DNA of 19,410 nt. Origin: an uncultured Prevotellaceae bacterium. GTDB lineage: Bacteria > Bacteroidota > Bacteroidia > Bacteroidales > Bacteroidaceae. Location of the stretch: the NCBI GenBank assembly GCA_902775075.1, contig CACYKX010000030.1, positions 1-19,410 of the forward strand, written 5' to 3'. Of the stretch, positions 19,215 through 19,410 are shown in pieces; position 1 is the first letter of the stretch, and each line of letters begins with the position of its first letter. The position numbers were made by a program, and so were the translations under genes. The notes under the pieces are model-generated. The model had not been told where the DNA came from and did not search any database. It saw only the letters and a list, made by a program, of their open reading frames with translations.

Positions 19215-19309
19215 TCCGCCTTACCCTCAAAGGCAGTCCTCAATGCCTCTGCTGGCACACACTGGCCACTGGCATAGAACCCATGCAAAAACAGAATCTT
19301 TGGTTTCAT
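19187..19309 (-). pseudogene. Truncated alpha/beta-hydrolase, N-terminal fragment
   Basis: From ATG 19309 the frame reads MKPKILFLHGFYASGQCVPA and EALRTAFEGKAEL, the first strand, oxyanion-hole loop (HGFYASG) and first helix of an alpha/beta hydrolase, then stops at 19187 after 40 residues. Related enzymes are about 180-250 residues, so the nucleophile, acid and histidine are missing. A -7 box sits directly upstream. The homology ends at the degenerate direct repeats. Confidence 0.55.
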
Positions 19310-19313
19310 GGTG

Positions 19314-19321
19314 CAAATTTA
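19314..19321 (-). promoter_or_regulatory. -7 promoter element (TAAATTTG) before the truncated hydrolase
   Basis: TAAATTTG (minus strand) is followed by four bases (CACC) and ATG 19309, so a transcript would be essentially leaderless, as at 8732-8744. Confidence 0.45.
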
Positions 19322-19410
19322 AATAAAATTTCCGAGATTATAAGCCAGTTGAGATAAAAACTGAAACAAATTGCCCCGAAAAGTTAGAAATCAAGGCCTC
19401 CATACGCTCT

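Noticed and set aside
19338..19409. Possible minus-strand coding tail at the right edge
   Set aside because: Only 23 codons are visible and nothing distinguishes them from a chance frame.
1..19410. CRISPR arrays, complete insertion sequences, rRNA or tRNA genes
   Set aside because: No regularly spaced repeats, no transposase with terminal inverted repeats and no RNA-gene structure were found on reading both strands.

Overview
The window looks like chromosomal accessory DNA of a Bacteroidales bacterium, most likely a Prevotella/Segatella-type organism. Most promoters I can find carry the Bacteroidota -7 element TAnnTTTG (TATCTTTG, TACCTTTG, TAACTTTG and similar), Shine-Dalgarno sequences are mostly absent, and many proteins have a typical Bacteroidales look (SecG, WYL regulator, WG-repeat protein, Hsp20, YbjQ). 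This is inferred from sequence style; no database search was run.

Layout. (1) 1-3421: the tail of an unknown gene, a WYL-domain regulator, a HIRAN-domain protein behind a palindrome-bearing promoter, a divergent SecG, a small frameshifted gene, and an ADP-ribosylglycohydrolase coupled to a Nudix hydrolase. (2) 3466-4604: an exported cyclophilin, then a small antitoxin with a frameshifted RelE/ParE-like toxin. (3) 4926-7879: an AT-rich WG-repeat protein, a uracil-DNA-glycosylase-like protein and an endonuclease/exonuclease/phosphatase-fold protein in tight succession. (4) 8048-11695: an orphan protein with an RNA-polymerase alpha-CTD-like domain, two phage-like genes, and between them an AT-rich membrane-protein gene with its own promoter. 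(5) 11703-12495 (minus): an SH3/membrane protein with a frameshifted C-terminal tail. (6) 12606-17832 (minus): a closely spaced run of about twelve genes (GNAT, unknown protein, micro-ORF, GlsB-like, 4Fe-4S membrane protein, unknown fragment, ICMT-like methyltransferase, Sel1 repeats, small membrane protein, two flavodoxin-fold proteins, YbjQ), behind a duplicated promoter. (7) 17971-19410 (minus): an orphan Phd-like antitoxin with a truncated toxin, an hsp20 gene behind a sigma-54-type promoter with an upstream inverted repeat, and a truncated alpha/beta-hydrolase gene.

How it fits together. Three themes recur. First, gene decay: three single-base frameshifts and at least two truncated genes; in both toxin-antitoxin loci the antitoxin is intact and the toxin is broken. 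Second, nucleotide and DNA chemistry: ADP-ribose removal plus Nudix hydrolysis, and a glycosylase-like protein beside an EEP nuclease, with HIRAN and WYL proteins that often belong to DNA-damage or defence responses. Third, unusual regulation: operator-like palindromes over promoters, a tandemly duplicated promoter, two apparently leaderless starts, and a sigma-54-type hsp20 promoter. The best candidates for undescribed biology are the AT-rich membrane cassette inside phage-like genes, the alpha-CTD orphan, the WG/glycosylase/nuclease trio and the sigma-54 hsp20 control region.
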